DNA of 64,000 nucleotides from Bacillus sp. HMF5848. GTDB taxonomy: Bacteria > Bacillota > Bacilli > Bacillales > HMF5848. A program made the position numbers and the translations under genes. The notes below the pieces were generated by a model, which saw nothing but the letters and a program-made list of their open reading frames with translations, searched no databases and was not told where the DNA came from. This document shows positions 8,535 through 18,148 of this stretch, in pieces. How positions within the stretch are numbered: position 1 is the stretch's first letter; the number at the start of each line of letters is the position of its first letter. The stretch covers positions 814,001 to 878,000 of the forward strand of contig NZ_RWIV01000001.1 in the NCBI RefSeq assembly GCF_003944835.1, read 5' to 3'.

Positions 8535-9543
8535 TACATTATTCACGAACTTCATTAAAGATCGAATAAATATTATCGGCGTATTTATGTTAAATAGTAG
8601 CTTATTAATATTGTTTTTTAATTTGGAGCAAGGAACTAGAAAGGAAGTAATGTATCCAATCGTGTTGAGTGGATTTTTATTAATATTATTGCTGATTAGC
8701 GAATGGATTAAATATTATAGCTTTCATCGTAGCCTTCAAAATGTTCAGGAGAACATTCATCACAACCTTCATCCTGTAACAGCTGAACAAAAACTCATTA
8801 CTAACATAAAAACATCAGCTGTCCAAAGGCAAGCTTCAGTCGTGAACCAGATCATAGCAAAGCACAGAAACCAAAGATACTTTTTATCTCAATGGATTCA
8901 TAATCTTAAGACCCCTATTTCAGTGGTGGATTTAATTATACAGAAGTGCAGTCTAGAAAAAAGTGATCCGTATCAAGCATTAGACAATATTAAACAAGAA
9001 AACAAAAGACTCCATGATAGTATAGAGCAGGTTTTGACTTTAATTAGACTTGAAGATTTTGAAAAGGATTATGAGCCAGAACCAGTGGATTTAGTTTCAT
9101 CTATTAAAAAATTACTTCATTCTCGAAAAAGGCAATTTATTGCTAGTGATGTTTTTCCGGAGTTATCTCATGAGGCAGAGGAAATGAAAGTGCTCTCCGA
9201 TAGCAAATGGAATGAACTTATGCTTGATCAAGTTATTTCAAATGCTATGAAATATTCCAAAGAACCAGGAAACACTAAAAAGCTCTATATAAATATTACA
9301 TATAAGGAAGGTCATACAGTGCTCTCCATAAAAGACGAAGGCATCGGAATCCCTGCATATGATCTTAATAGAGTATTTGAACCTTTTTTCACAGGAGATA
9401 ATGGAAGGAAGTATAGAGATTCAACGGGGATTGGCCTTTATATGTGTAAGGAAATTGCAAGGAAGTTAGATCATGAAATCAGCATTACTTCCAAGCTGCA
9501 AGAGGGTACAGAGGTGATAGTTACATATATTACAAAACTGTAA
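8527..9543 (+). CDS. Intramembrane-sensing histidine kinase (BceS-like)
   Basis: A sensor kinase with two N-terminal membrane helices (about residues 13-32 and 43-60) joined by a very short outer loop. This is the intramembrane-sensing architecture, which senses through its partner transporter. The phosphorylated His is His125 in SQWIHNLKTPIS. The N box is DQVISNAMKYS and the G boxes are KDEGIGIP and STGIGLYMCK. The ATG at 8527 overlaps the end of the regulator gene; the in-frame GTG at 8518 is less likely. Known relatives work with BceAB-type transporters to detect cell-wall-active peptides such as bacitracin; the ligand here is unknown. Confidence 0.9.
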   Translation: MNSTLFTNFIKDRINIIGVFMLNSSLLILFFNLEQGTRKEVMYPIVLSGFLLILLLISEWIKYYSFHRSLQNVQENIHHNLHPVTAEQKLITNIKTSAVQRQASVVNQIIAKHRNQRYFLSQWIHNLKTPISVVDLIIQKCSLEKSDPYQALDNIKQENKRLHDSIEQVLTLIRLEDFEKDYEPEPVDLVSSIKKLLHSRKRQFIASDVFPELSHEAEEMKVLSDSKWNELMLDQVISNAMKYSKEPGNTKKLYINITYKEGHTVLSIKDEGIGIPAYDLNRVFEPFFTGDNGRKYRDSTGIGLYMCKEIARKLDHEISITSKLQEGTEVIVTYITKL

Positions 9544-9622
9544 GGTTGTATTAATATTCGAAGAGGGCAGCTGTGAGGCGAATGGGCTAAGCTACAAATA
9601 TAAGAGCAAAGGAGGGACTAAT

Positions 9623-10387
9623 ATGTGTGTGTTAAAAGCTATCAACTTAATTAAAGTATATGAAGGAACGAATGAGACAGCCTCTACAAAAGCCCTAAAT
9701 AGTCTAAGTCTTAAAGTGAATAGAGGCGAATTTATCGCCATAATGGGACCATCTGGAAGTGGAAAAACAACGCTACTTAACATACTAAACGGTATAGACC
9801 GTCCGACATCAGGATGGGTGAAGATTTCTGATAAGAAATTAAGTGATATGAATCGTGATCAGTTAGCGCAATTTAGAAGAAAGAACTTGGGGTTTGTATT
9901 TCAAGAATTCAATCTGTTACCAAGTCTTACTTTGAAGGAAAATATAATGCTACCGTTAATTATGGATGGTAGACCGGTAGATGAAATGGAGAAAAAAGTA
10001 AAGGACATAATGGCTACCTTTGATATTGAGAGAATTGCCAACAAATATCCTTATAATGTGTCGGGGGGACAGCAGCAAAGAACAGCAGTGTCGAGGGCAA
10101 TTGTCAATGATCCTCACATTGTGTTTGCAGATGAACCAACAGGTAACTTAGATTCAAAGTCAGCAAGAGATGTCATGAATTGTTTATCGAAAATGAATAA
10201 CGAAAGGGACAGTACAATCGTCGTGGTGACTCATGATGCATTTACGGCCAGTTACTGTAACAAGGTTATTTTTATAAAAGATGGCCAAATACATATGGAG
10301 CTTATTAGAAAAGGAGATAGACGAGAATTCTTTGATAGTATCCTGGACTGTCTGACGGTTCTAGGAGGTGAGCGAAATGACATTTAA
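9623..10387 (+). CDS. Bce-type ABC transporter ATPase
   Basis: The ATP-hydrolysing subunit that would power the permease encoded next. Walker A is GPSGSGKT at residues 42-49, the ABC signature is VSGGQQQR, Walker B is HIVFADEP, and the D-loop is GNLDSKS. An H-loop (VVVTHD) follows. AAAGGAGG precedes the ATG. The end overlaps the permease start by 11 bases, indicating translational coupling. In this family the transporter both removes the peptide from its target and signals to the kinase. Confidence 0.93.
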   Translation: MCVLKAINLIKVYEGTNETASTKALNSLSLKVNRGEFIAIMGPSGSGKTTLLNILNGIDRPTSGWVKISDKKLSDMNRDQLAQFRRKNLGFVFQEFNLLPSLTLKENIMLPLIMDGRPVDEMEKKVKDIMATFDIERIANKYPYNVSGGQQQRTAVSRAIVNDPHIVFADEPTGNLDSKSARDVMNCLSKMNNERDSTIVVVTHDAFTASYCNKVIFIKDGQIHMELIRKGDRREFFDSILDCLTVLGGERNDI

Positions 10388-12338
10388 AGATATCGCTTTG
10401 AAAAACTTTACATTTCACTTAAGACGATATGTATCCTATTTTGTCTGTAGTAGCTTCACAGTCATGATTTTTTTTATGTACTCCACCTTGCTTTTAAATG
10501 ATGAACTAATAAATAATCCTCAAGTGGCAGCAAATATTATGAATAATCTCATTGTCCCAACGGTAGCACTCGTCATTTTTTCAGTTGTCTTTATTAGCTA
10601 TGCGTATTCGTCTTTTATAAAATCAAGACAATATGAGTTTGGTCTCTTTATGTCTTTAGGGATGCCTAATAAGCAAATTGTAAGAATAATAGCCCTTGAA
10701 AATGGGCTGATTGCTATAGCCTCTATATTAGCCGGCATACTATGTGGAGCTATTTTTTCAAGAATTTTCTTTTTACTAGTTTTAAAAGTCATACAGGTAA
10801 CTGGCATCGAGTTTATGATTCCACCCGAAAGCTACGTTGTGACGTTAGGTACTTTTTTTACTATTTTTCTCATAGCAATTTTATTCAGTATTATAACGGC
10901 CTATAGATTTCAGCCGTTGCAATTACTAAAGGGAATACATACACCATCTAAGAATAAAATATCAAATCCTATTTTAGCATTAGTAGGTATTATCAGTATT
11001 ATAGCTTCAACAGTGTCCTTATGCTTTAAATTTGCGAGTAATGAGGAGGTTACTACGAAGTTTTTATTAATTACTACTATCATTTGCTTAGTGGGAGTAT
11101 ATTTGACCATCTCTCAAGTAGGTGGATTTCTATTAAAGCATTCGAAAAAGAATAAAGCATTTTATTATAAACATTTGCGGTTCATTACAAGTCTCGACTA
11201 TCGGTTTAAACAAACGAAAAAGATTCTCTTTGCATCAACAATTATGGTTATGGTGACGACCTTTTACTGTGGGGCGATGTTTTATTTTTTATCTAGTGCA
11301 GAAAAATTAGCGATAGAGTCACATCCTTACCATGTGGCATTTATTCAGCTCAGTGATAAAAATAATATGCCGGAAGCGGAATTGAAAGCGATTTTGAATA
11401 GTGGCGAGACAAGTTTGTCAGAACACAAAACCTTAGAGGTAATGGAAGTAAAGATGATATATCGAGATGTAGAGCAACAAATATCAAGAAAAGCGATATC
11501 TGTTGATCATCTAAATCATTTAACAGGAAGTACGTATCATGTGGAGTCGGGTCATTATGTATTGCTCAATCAAGTACCGATAGAAAACGATGAAAATGCA
11601 TTAGTGAATCTTACATTGAAAACTCGTAACAAACATGTAACGCTTCAGTACGAAGAATCTATCAACAAATTGTATTTTAACAGGCTTCATACGTTGTGGG
11701 CTGATATTATTGTTGTTAATACGAATGATTATAAAGAATTGAAAAGGAATTCTGAAAGTACAGCCGTACAATATGTACATCTGTTGAACTTTGAAGATTG
11801 GAGACAAACACAGCTTGTAGTTAATAGATTAAATGAGGAGTTTAGTGAGTATAATCAAACTACCCCTCCCAATGAATTCGTTGCTGCGTTTGGTGAAACA
11901 GAGGAAGATTTTTTCCACGTCCAATCTAGAATGGAACACTATCTCACACAAAAACAAGGAAGCTCCATGCTGCTTTTTATATCCGCATTTTTAGGGATAT
12001 TTTTTTTCATAGCTGCTAGTATTATGTTATCCTTTAAGCTGTTTTCTGAAATGGACGATGAAAAGTTAAAATACAAACAACTATCAGGGATTGGAATACG
12101 GGACAGAGAAATAAGAAAAACAATTAATCAGGAGCTCGGAATCGTGTTCTTCACTCCTGTTGTATTAGGTGCAAGCCTTTCCTTATTGTATATTTACGCA
12201 TTCACTAGAGAAGGAAGTAATATAGAGCCGCTTCAATATAACCTACTAGTAAGTATGCTATATTTGGTCTTCCAATTCATTTATTATTTTATCATTAGAA
12301 AGGTTTACAGTGATAAAGTAATAGAAAGTTTGGTGTGA
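10377..12338 (+). CDS. Bce-type ABC permease
   Basis: The membrane subunit of the peptide detoxification transporter. Its 653 residues fit BceB/YxdM-type permeases: an N-terminal FtsX-like block of about seven helices up to residue 300, a large extracytoplasmic domain of roughly 200 residues, and a C-terminal helix group from about residue 525. GGAGGTG sits 7 bases before the ATG at 10377. The extracytoplasmic domain is the least conserved part of the family and would determine the peptide recognised. No terminator is obvious directly after the gene. Confidence 0.9.
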   Translation: MTFKDIALKNFTFHLRRYVSYFVCSSFTVMIFFMYSTLLLNDELINNPQVAANIMNNLIVPTVALVIFSVVFISYAYSSFIKSRQYEFGLFMSLGMPNKQIVRIIALENGLIAIASILAGILCGAIFSRIFFLLVLKVIQVTGIEFMIPPESYVVTLGTFFTIFLIAILFSIITAYRFQPLQLLKGIHTPSKNKISNPILALVGIISIIASTVSLCFKFASNEEVTTKFLLITTIICLVGVYLTISQVGGFLLKHSKKNKAFYYKHLRFITSLDYRFKQTKKILFASTIMVMVTTFYCGAMFYFLSSAEKLAIESHPYHVAFIQLSDKNNMPEAELKAILNSGETSLSEHKTLEVMEVKMIYRDVEQQISRKAISVDHLNHLTGSTYHVESGHYVLLNQVPIENDENALVNLTLKTRNKHVTLQYEESINKLYFNRLHTLWADIIVVNTNDYKELKRNSESTAVQYVHLLNFEDWRQTQLVVNRLNEEFSEYNQTTPPNEFVAAFGETEEDFFHVQSRMEHYLTQKQGSSMLLFISAFLGIFFFIAASIMLSFKLFSEMDDEKLKYKQLSGIGIRDREIRKTINQELGIVFFTPVVLGASLSLLYIYAFTREGSNIEPLQYNLLVSMLYLVFQFIYYFIIRKVYSDKVIESLV

Positions 12339-12423
12339 CGTGCAAGCCTGTAACTTATGTATGTTGTACAAAAAGTTGTTGAGTCTTGTATCTTTTCGAA
12401 GTTACTGTATGCTTGCAATCTAA

Positions 12424-12455
12424 ACTTTATCCGAGCTGGGACTGGTACTCTTTTA
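12424..12455 (+). repeat. Degenerate copy of the dispersed intergenic repeat
   Basis: AAACTTTATCC, then GAGCTGGGACTGGTACTC, resembles the distal half of the dispersed repeat. The start is eroded (GCTTGCAATC in place of GCTAGCAC). Confidence 0.35.
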
Positions 12456-12546
12456 AGTGGGGCTTGCACCATTTATTTAGTAATACGCCTACCGAAAAGT
12501 GAATAAGGTATGGATAACACTAACATAATGAAAGAGAGGTTAAAAA

Positions 12547-13557
12547 ATGCGGATTCTTGTATTAGGTGGTACAAGGTTTATAGGTTCTTATGTTGTGTCG
12601 CAGCTTGCTCAACAAGGTCATGAGCTATATGTATTTCATCGTGGAGAAACGAATCAAAATATCCCACAGTCGATTCATCATATCTATGGAGATCGTTATA
12701 AACTAGGGGAGTATCGCAAAGAATTTGAAACAATCAAGCCAGATGTAGTTCTTGATATGCTTCCATTAACGGAAGAAGATGCTTTGCTTGTCAGTAAAAC
12801 GTTTCAAGGCATCGCGAAAAGGGTGGTGGCCATCAGCAGTGCGGATGTATACCAAACATTTGGTAGATTAACAGGATTTGAGTCAGGTCAAATAGTAGAA
12901 ACACCCACATCCGAAGACGGTCCTCTTCGGACGAAACTATACCCATTTCGAGCCCATTTTCAACAAGGTAATATTATGTACGATTATGATAAAATTCTTG
13001 TTGAGAAAGCATTTATAAGTAATTCAGATCTACCGGCAACCATATTGCGTCTCCCGATGGTACATGGTCCTTTTGATAGGCAATATCGTCCTTATCAATA
13101 TTTGAAGCGTATGATAGATAAGCGACCGTATATTTTACTAGATGAAAAGATAGCTAACTGGCAAACGTGTCGAGGGTATGTCGAAAATGTAGCGCATGCT
13201 ATTGTTCTTGCAATTACGAATGAGAAGGCTACCAATCGCATATATAACGTTGCTGAGAACGAGGCATATACAGAGCTGCAGTGGGTCCACTATATTAGTG
13301 AAGCCTACGGAAAATGGTCAGGTGAGATTATTATTGTGAAAGAGGGCTTATTGCAGGTGGATATAAACCCGGAGCAGGATTTGACATTATCATCAGATAA
13401 GATTCGTAATGAATTAGGATTTCATGAGATAGTATCTATTGAAAAAGGATTAGAGAACACAATTGACTGGGAATTGGTCAACCCATTAGATAACTTGAAC
13501 GCAGCGGACTATGATTATGAGTTAGAGGATAAGATCTATCAATCAATTATAAAGTAA
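12547..13557 (+). CDS. NAD-dependent epimerase/dehydratase (extended SDR)
   Basis: An extended short-chain dehydrogenase, probably acting on a nucleotide sugar or similar substrate. The Rossmann nucleotide-binding motif is GGTRFIG at residues 7-13, followed by an Asp-rich second strand (VVLDMLP) and SSADVYQTFG. The family's Y-x-x-x-K motif is readable only as YDYDKILVEK. A start ATG follows AGAGAGG. It stands between the Bce module and a convergent lipoprotein gene. The substrate cannot be assigned. Confidence 0.8.
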   Translation: MRILVLGGTRFIGSYVVSQLAQQGHELYVFHRGETNQNIPQSIHHIYGDRYKLGEYRKEFETIKPDVVLDMLPLTEEDALLVSKTFQGIAKRVVAISSADVYQTFGRLTGFESGQIVETPTSEDGPLRTKLYPFRAHFQQGNIMYDYDKILVEKAFISNSDLPATILRLPMVHGPFDRQYRPYQYLKRMIDKRPYILLDEKIANWQTCRGYVENVAHAIVLAITNEKATNRIYNVAENEAYTELQWVHYISEAYGKWSGEIIIVKEGLLQVDINPEQDLTLSSDKIRNELGFHEIVSIEKGLENTIDWELVNPLDNLNAADYDYELEDKIYQSIIK

Positions 13558-13566
13558 TGTAAAGAA

Positions 13567-13616
13567 GTGCCTACCCCAGGTACGAGCTATTTTCGTTGGA
13601 GGTTAGGCACCATTTA
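13567..13616. terminator. Hairpin between convergent genes
   Basis: GTGCCTA at 13567-13573 pairs with TAGGCAC at 13604-13610 around a long loop, followed by CATTTATT. It belongs to a loose class of GTGCC...GGCAC hairpins seen several times in this window. It probably separates the epimerase gene from the lipoprotein gene on the other strand. Confidence 0.5.
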
Positions 13617-14411
13617 TTGTATGACTAACGTGTGTTCTATGTGCTCATGTAGTTCGTCAGTTTTCACATGCACAATAATGTGGTACGTACCTTTCGTCTG
13701 AAATGTATAGGCAGCCGAGAACATACCTCGTTCCACAGAATTAGCTCCAACATAGTTATGCTTATCTTGTCCGGCCTTCCAAACTTCAAAAGTAACGTAA
13801 CCGTCTTCTAATAATCCATCTCGATGCGAGACATGTGCAGTCAATGTAGTAGATGTATCGGATGTTTGGGGTTCTACAACTAGTTTCACTTCGACTTCGG
13901 AAGAAAAATGTGTATGGTGATGCTCATGATCATCATGTGCGTCGTTACCCATTTCTTTATTTGCATCATCATTACTTTTCTTTTCTGTGCTGCCGTGGGG
14001 ATCTGTGACAATGATTTTTTCACTTGGCATAACGTGCATTCGGCGGGCCGTTACATGAGATACCACTACATATTCTCCAGGTTCATCAAGAGTTGCAGAG
14101 ACGGTATAGATGCCCTCACCTGCATGCTTGCCCGTTAGCATCTCTCCAACTTCTTCGTTCGGGGCACGCAATTCAAACTTAACTTCATATGCATCTTCAA
14201 CTTTTTCTTCTCCTTGTGTAACCGTTGCTGCTAAAGAGAATTCCTCATGGACAGTTATTTCCTCAGGGAGTTGTAAGTCTACTGCGATTAAAATGGGGAC
14301 ATCTGTTTCTGTGTTTGAATTTGCATGCTCCTGAGAAGGACTGCTTTCGCTTTCTCCACACCCCGTTAATAGTAGTAGAGCCATAAGGCCGGCATATATA
14401 TACTTGTACAT
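13614..14411 (-). CDS. Lipoprotein with two YtkA-like (FixH-like) domains
   Basis: A secreted lipoprotein. The signal peptide ends in the lipobox LLLTGC, so Cys would be lipidated and the protein anchored outside the membrane. Two immunoglobulin-like YtkA-type repeats follow (about residues 35-130 and 165-260), each with a pattern ending in GxYxVxxxxxxxGxYxxxxH. They are joined by a charged His/Asp-rich linker (DAHDDHEHHHTH) that could bind metal. The ATG at 14411 has AAAGGA upstream; a GTG at 14453 gives 14 more residues but lacks a ribosome binding site. Function is unknown, but YtkA/FixH-like proteins are often linked to metal or redox chemistry. Confidence 0.75.
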   Translation of the reverse strand: MYKYIYAGLMALLLLTGCGESESSPSQEHANSNTETDVPILIAVDLQLPEEITVHEEFSLAATVTQGEEKVEDAYEVKFELRAPNEEVGEMLTGKHAGEGIYTVSATLDEPGEYVVVSHVTARRMHVMPSEKIIVTDPHGSTEKKSNDDANKEMGNDAHDDHEHHHTHFSSEVEVKLVVEPQTSDTSTTLTAHVSHRDGLLEDGYVTFEVWKAGQDKHNYVGANSVERGMFSAAYTFQTKGTYHIIVHVKTDELHEHIEHTLVIQ

Positions 14412-14713
14412 TGTTTTTTTCCTTTTCTGATGGTGTTTATATTGATTATACACGATTAAAATTAATAAATCACATAAGAAAAGTAGGATTAATTGCGTGA
14501 AAGGGCGTGGGGTGCTTTTTTCGATAACAATGACCGTTTGTATAAGTGTAGAGGAAATAAAGTAGGTGTGATGTATGACCGTATGTGTTATAGTCTATGC
14601 TACGAGTAATTGCCTAAAGTGTGAAGCTGTACAAAAGACGCCATATCAACCTCTTTAGTTTCTTAGGTGACATGGTAAAGAACTCGTTGTAGTTAAGAAA
14701 AGGAGTTATTGAC

Positions 14714-14911
14714 ATGGAAGGAACAAAACGCGATTCCGTTAAAATTGGGATGACAGTAAGAGTTGTGCAAAAGCAGGATCAAAGAACAGGTAAGCTAACT
14801 GAAGGTGTTGTGAGCAGAATTCTCACTAAATCGCCTACACATCCACACGGTATTAAAGTTATGCTTCAATCAGGTGTGGTAGGGCGCGTGAAAGAAATAA
14901 AAGAGGCCTAA
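14714..14911 (+). CDS. ywbE: YwbE family protein
   Basis: A 65-residue conserved small protein. It carries the family's diagnostic stretches KQDQRTGKLTEGVV, LTKSPTHPHGIKV and GVVGRVKEI, which match B. subtilis YwbE closely. The fold is thought to be a small beta-barrel and its role is unknown. AAAAGGAG precedes the ATG. A bidirectional terminator begins inside its last codons. Confidence 0.88.
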   Translation: MEGTKRDSVKIGMTVRVVQKQDQRTGKLTEGVVSRILTKSPTHPHGIKVMLQSGVVGRVKEIKEA

Positions 14912-14952
14912 CTCCCGGTGCTTTATGCAGTTGGGGATCAGGCCTCGCTTTT
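14903..14952. terminator. Bidirectional terminator between ywbE and the glycosidase gene
   Basis: GAGGCCT at 14903-14909 pairs with AGGCCTC at 14940-14946, with further partial pairing inside, and GCTTTT follows. It overlaps the ywbE stop codon and lies 11 bases from the end of the opposite-strand gene. Confidence 0.65.
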
Positions 14953-14956
14953 CGTA

Positions 14957-17386
14957 TTAAATCATCCAAATAGCTAGTGGTCTCATGTTTAGGGGAGCTC
15001 TGTATTTACCAGCGTTATCCCATGCGGCAGGGGTACGGTATTGTAAGCCTGTCCCTTTGTAAATCATATCGCTCAAATTATTCGCTAGGTAATCTGCTTC
15101 TTGATTTAAGTTGTATTCATACAGCATGGCAGCAAACATCCAAGCGGAGCCTACAATTACTTCGTTGACTTGTAGTTCCTCGCCACCGTCTTGATCATAA
15201 CGTTGGCGACCTGGTTCAGCAACTAGGAGTGGCCCGTATTTCCCTTCAGCATAGGCCATCAGGTTATTTTCATAAATGCTCCTTAAGTGGGACTGCACCT
15301 TTTCTAAAGGAAGTAAGTCACCTAAGCCTGCCTTTTTAGCCATATAAACCCCAAACAAAGAGTCAGTCATTGTGGCCTCACTGTATTTACCTAAATCGTT
15401 CGTCTTATAATATGTCCCGTTCCAAAGCGTTTCTATTGTCTTTTGGGCCTTTGCTAGCTTATCTCTGTAGTAGCTACTTCTTTTGGGGTTGTGTACATCT
15501 GATAGCTTAGCCATTACAGCCCAAGCACCGATACACAAGCTGCTAGCATAAGTAGACAAGCCATTCATATCGAGGTTGTCCCAAGTGCTGTCTCCAAACT
15601 CGTCGTGTCTAGGGACACCAATATCTTCTTTATCCTGGGATGCAGTAAACTTGGCAATTTCCACTAGTATGTCGTACTCATCCTGATTCATTTTCTTGCC
15701 AGTTATTTTCCTGTGTAGGTAATATGCCAATATAAAAGAAGGATTGTGATCCTTCCACAGGTTAGGGTCATCCCTGTGAACATAGCCATTTAATTGAACC
15801 CAGGGATCTTCTGCTGCGCTTCCCATGTCGTGGGGAAGCTTTCCATAAACAAGATTATTCTCAATGGTGGCGGTTCTATACACCATGTGTTTTCTATCGT
15901 CCACAAGAGTAGCAGTGTGGAGAAAATCCGTAAAAACATTTTCTGATAATTTAGGCCAGTGCTTGCTTAAAGCAGGGAAGGCATATACCCATAAATCTAA
16001 CGTGTTATAGTAGTAATATCCTGTGTCAAAGCCCTCTAGAATGCCGTAATGCCAACTCTGTTGTAACTTAGGCGTTTCTTCTTCATGTTCTTCGACAGGT
16101 TTTGTAACCCAGACACTTCCCCCGGCGACAATAAAATGTAACTCATTTATTTGAGCTCCTTTTACTTTAGCAGAAATCTGACCTGAAGCTTGTAATTCCC
16201 TCTCGTGCCATGAACTAATTTCCGCTAACCAGTGGGTGTTACATGCAAGTCCTTGCTGTGCCAACTGAAGTGAATTCTCATATTTTGTCCCATACTTTTC
16301 AGTGTATGCTTTGTACCAATCGCGTCCGGCACCAAAGGATGTGATGGGCAAATCCATCGTAATATTAAATAAAAGCTGACTTTCCTGGTGGGGATGAAGA
16401 ATAGCTTTTGCTGCTACGGCGCTAGCTACAGGTTCATGCCAGTGGGCTTCCCAATGGGTATCATCATTATCCAATTTACCTGCCGTTTTAAACTGCTCTT
16501 CCATGTGGGCAATCGTATATTGCTGTTCGCTATCCGCTTTCCCTGTGGCAATTTGATTAGCTCTAAAACACGGCTTATAGCTCATGATCCAATGGCCATC
16601 TCCTTTAAGCGAGAGGACGACATTGCCTAGCATATCGCTTTTTTGTTTAACAGGGGTGCTTTTATATTGAACGACATGACATTCATTGGTGCTGTGGAAA
16701 CTGATTTTCCCTGAATTCCCAGCGTACTGTTGCGTTGGCCATTGCATATTCTGCCTTACATCGCTAGCTATAAAGGGGAGCCTCCATCCGAGCAAATTTG
16801 GCCAGGACAGACCAACACTCACCTCAATGTTTTCGTTTATTTTAGATTTAAAGTAGAAGTTAAAGCATGTAATCGGTAAAGAACTGTCCTGATAGTTGTG
16901 GGGAATGACAGGGGAGTAGTACTCCATTAATAACTCAAATGGCAAATCACTACTATTATAATATTCATAGACAAAAGGGAACAAAGAAGCGTACTGCATG
17001 TCACCTTCCTGAAAATTATCATCTCCGACACGGATTCTCTTATAAAATATCTTATCAGCTATTTTCCATCTAAGCATAAAGAAGGCTGATTCGATTGCTT
17101 CGTGATGGTGAATTCCTTGCTGTAATTGCCAGCGACTAAACATACCTGTAAAATCTCTAGAATAATTGCTTGTCCCGATCCCTCCTAAAAATGGACCGTT
17201 GAGAGGACCATCGTCGTGGCTCCCAGGTTTGGCTGTATAAGGAGAATGATAGTCTAGGTTTTTTACATAATATGAATCATGGTAACGGTGTACTTGTGAG
17301 TAGTATTTGCTGTTTCCGTCGAATTGAAAAGCAAAGCCAAAATTAACTGCTTTTTGAAAACGTTCGTAAGCACTTTTCCAAGACAT
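14957..17386 (-). CDS. GH116-like glycoside hydrolase
   Basis: A large probable glycosidase related to the GBA2 / bacterial beta-glucosidase family GH116. An N-terminal beta-sandwich domain starts with GPFLGGIGTSNYSRDF and FSRWQL, as in GBA2. A C-terminal (alpha/alpha)6 domain contains LEGFDTGYYYYNTLDLW, corresponding to the family's conserved LEG...YNTxD region, then ATMTDSLFGVYMAKK, where family members have the acid/base Asp, and RAPLNMRPLAIW at the end. There is no signal peptide, so it is probably cytoplasmic. Its divergence from typical members makes the substrate uncertain. A long gene-free region precedes it. Confidence 0.75.
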   Translation of the reverse strand: MSWKSAYERFQKAVNFGFAFQFDGNSKYYSQVHRYHDSYYVKNLDYHSPYTAKPGSHDDGPLNGPFLGGIGTSNYSRDFTGMFSRWQLQQGIHHHEAIESAFFMLRWKIADKIFYKRIRVGDDNFQEGDMQYASLFPFVYEYYNSSDLPFELLMEYYSPVIPHNYQDSSLPITCFNFYFKSKINENIEVSVGLSWPNLLGWRLPFIASDVRQNMQWPTQQYAGNSGKISFHSTNECHVVQYKSTPVKQKSDMLGNVVLSLKGDGHWIMSYKPCFRANQIATGKADSEQQYTIAHMEEQFKTAGKLDNDDTHWEAHWHEPVASAVAAKAILHPHQESQLLFNITMDLPITSFGAGRDWYKAYTEKYGTKYENSLQLAQQGLACNTHWLAEISSWHERELQASGQISAKVKGAQINELHFIVAGGSVWVTKPVEEHEEETPKLQQSWHYGILEGFDTGYYYYNTLDLWVYAFPALSKHWPKLSENVFTDFLHTATLVDDRKHMVYRTATIENNLVYGKLPHDMGSAAEDPWVQLNGYVHRDDPNLWKDHNPSFILAYYLHRKITGKKMNQDEYDILVEIAKFTASQDKEDIGVPRHDEFGDSTWDNLDMNGLSTYASSLCIGAWAVMAKLSDVHNPKRSSYYRDKLAKAQKTIETLWNGTYYKTNDLGKYSEATMTDSLFGVYMAKKAGLGDLLPLEKVQSHLRSIYENNLMAYAEGKYGPLLVAEPGRQRYDQDGGEELQVNEVIVGSAWMFAAMLYEYNLNQEADYLANNLSDMIYKGTGLQYRTPAAWDNAGKYRAPLNMRPLAIWMI

Positions 17387-18094
17387 TATTTTGTAACCCC
17401 TTTCATTTGTAGGTAGAGTAGTAGCAACAACAAGTGTGATAATTACTATATTTAAAAACTATGAATTCTAATTAATTTTAAAACTTTAAAAAGAGGATAT
17501 CAATACCTATCATCAACCTCTGTTGTCTATAGTACAAAATAATAGGGTTTAATGATACACACCCTTGCCGTAGAACAACTCGATAGGTTATCGTACTTTT
17601 TGTTGGTCAGCCTTTACGCAGCTAAGCGCGGACTTTACGTTTGTATGTATTTTTATTTTGGCTATACTCTGAAATAACTGTGGGTTAACTTTTAATGAAT
17701 TGTTGTCTTTTAAAACTTGTTGTTGATTTCCGCTAGATTTTACTTTCTGCTTTCTGAGTGGGGTCTCGACCCGACGCACAGGATGTGTTAGTGCCGACAA
17801 TGCTCTAGGTTGGTGTGTTGTTATCGGTCTTGCCCTTTGTCCTGTAGGCTCTCACGTTTGACACTATTCGCTAAGACCCGTACGATGAGGGTCATTCAGA
17901 AAACGCTGTCACAGGATGTGGCGTCCCTAGTCTTTCGTCTTTATATTATATCGTGCATTTTGTTGTAATCACCAATTGATTAAAAACCAACCTTACTCTT
18001 TAACATATTTTTAAAAAACAAAGATAATAAGAGCAATGCAGAGAATTTTCAAGAAAATGTCGTATATTGTCGAAGAAATAACAAATTTTAAACA
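17387..18094. other. Gene-poor stretch with a possible eroded repeat
   Basis: No convincing gene is present; a minus-strand 70-codon frame at 17588-17800 lacks a ribosome binding site and protein character. Around 17715-17770 the plus strand reads TTGTTGTTGATTTCCGCTAG and later GTGGGGTCTCGACCC, like the reverse complement of one end of the element at 7583-7764, so this may be a decayed copy. ACAGGATGTG occurs twice (near 17778 and 17912). The last 150 bases are AT-rich and lead into the promoter at 18095. Confidence 0.4.
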
Positions 18095-18148
18095 TTTACA
18101 ATTATCAGAATAATTAGTATTATTTATCTATACCAACTAATTAGTTGG
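18095..18148 (+). promoter_or_regulatory. Strong promoter with a palindromic operator at the start site
   Basis: TTTACA at 18095-18100 and TATTAT at 18118-18123 are separated by exactly 17 bases. The perfect 16-base palindrome CCAACTAATTAGTTGG at 18133-18148 lies at or just after the expected transcription start. This spacing is typical of a repressor-controlled promoter, for example one bound by a TetR-type dimer. TGTCGAA, a Spo0A-box-like heptamer, lies 21 bases upstream of the -35, but such short matches are common by chance. Confidence 0.6.

Noticed and set aside
17588-17800. 70-codon minus-strand frame
   Set aside because: No ribosome binding site; the DNA looks like a decayed repeat.
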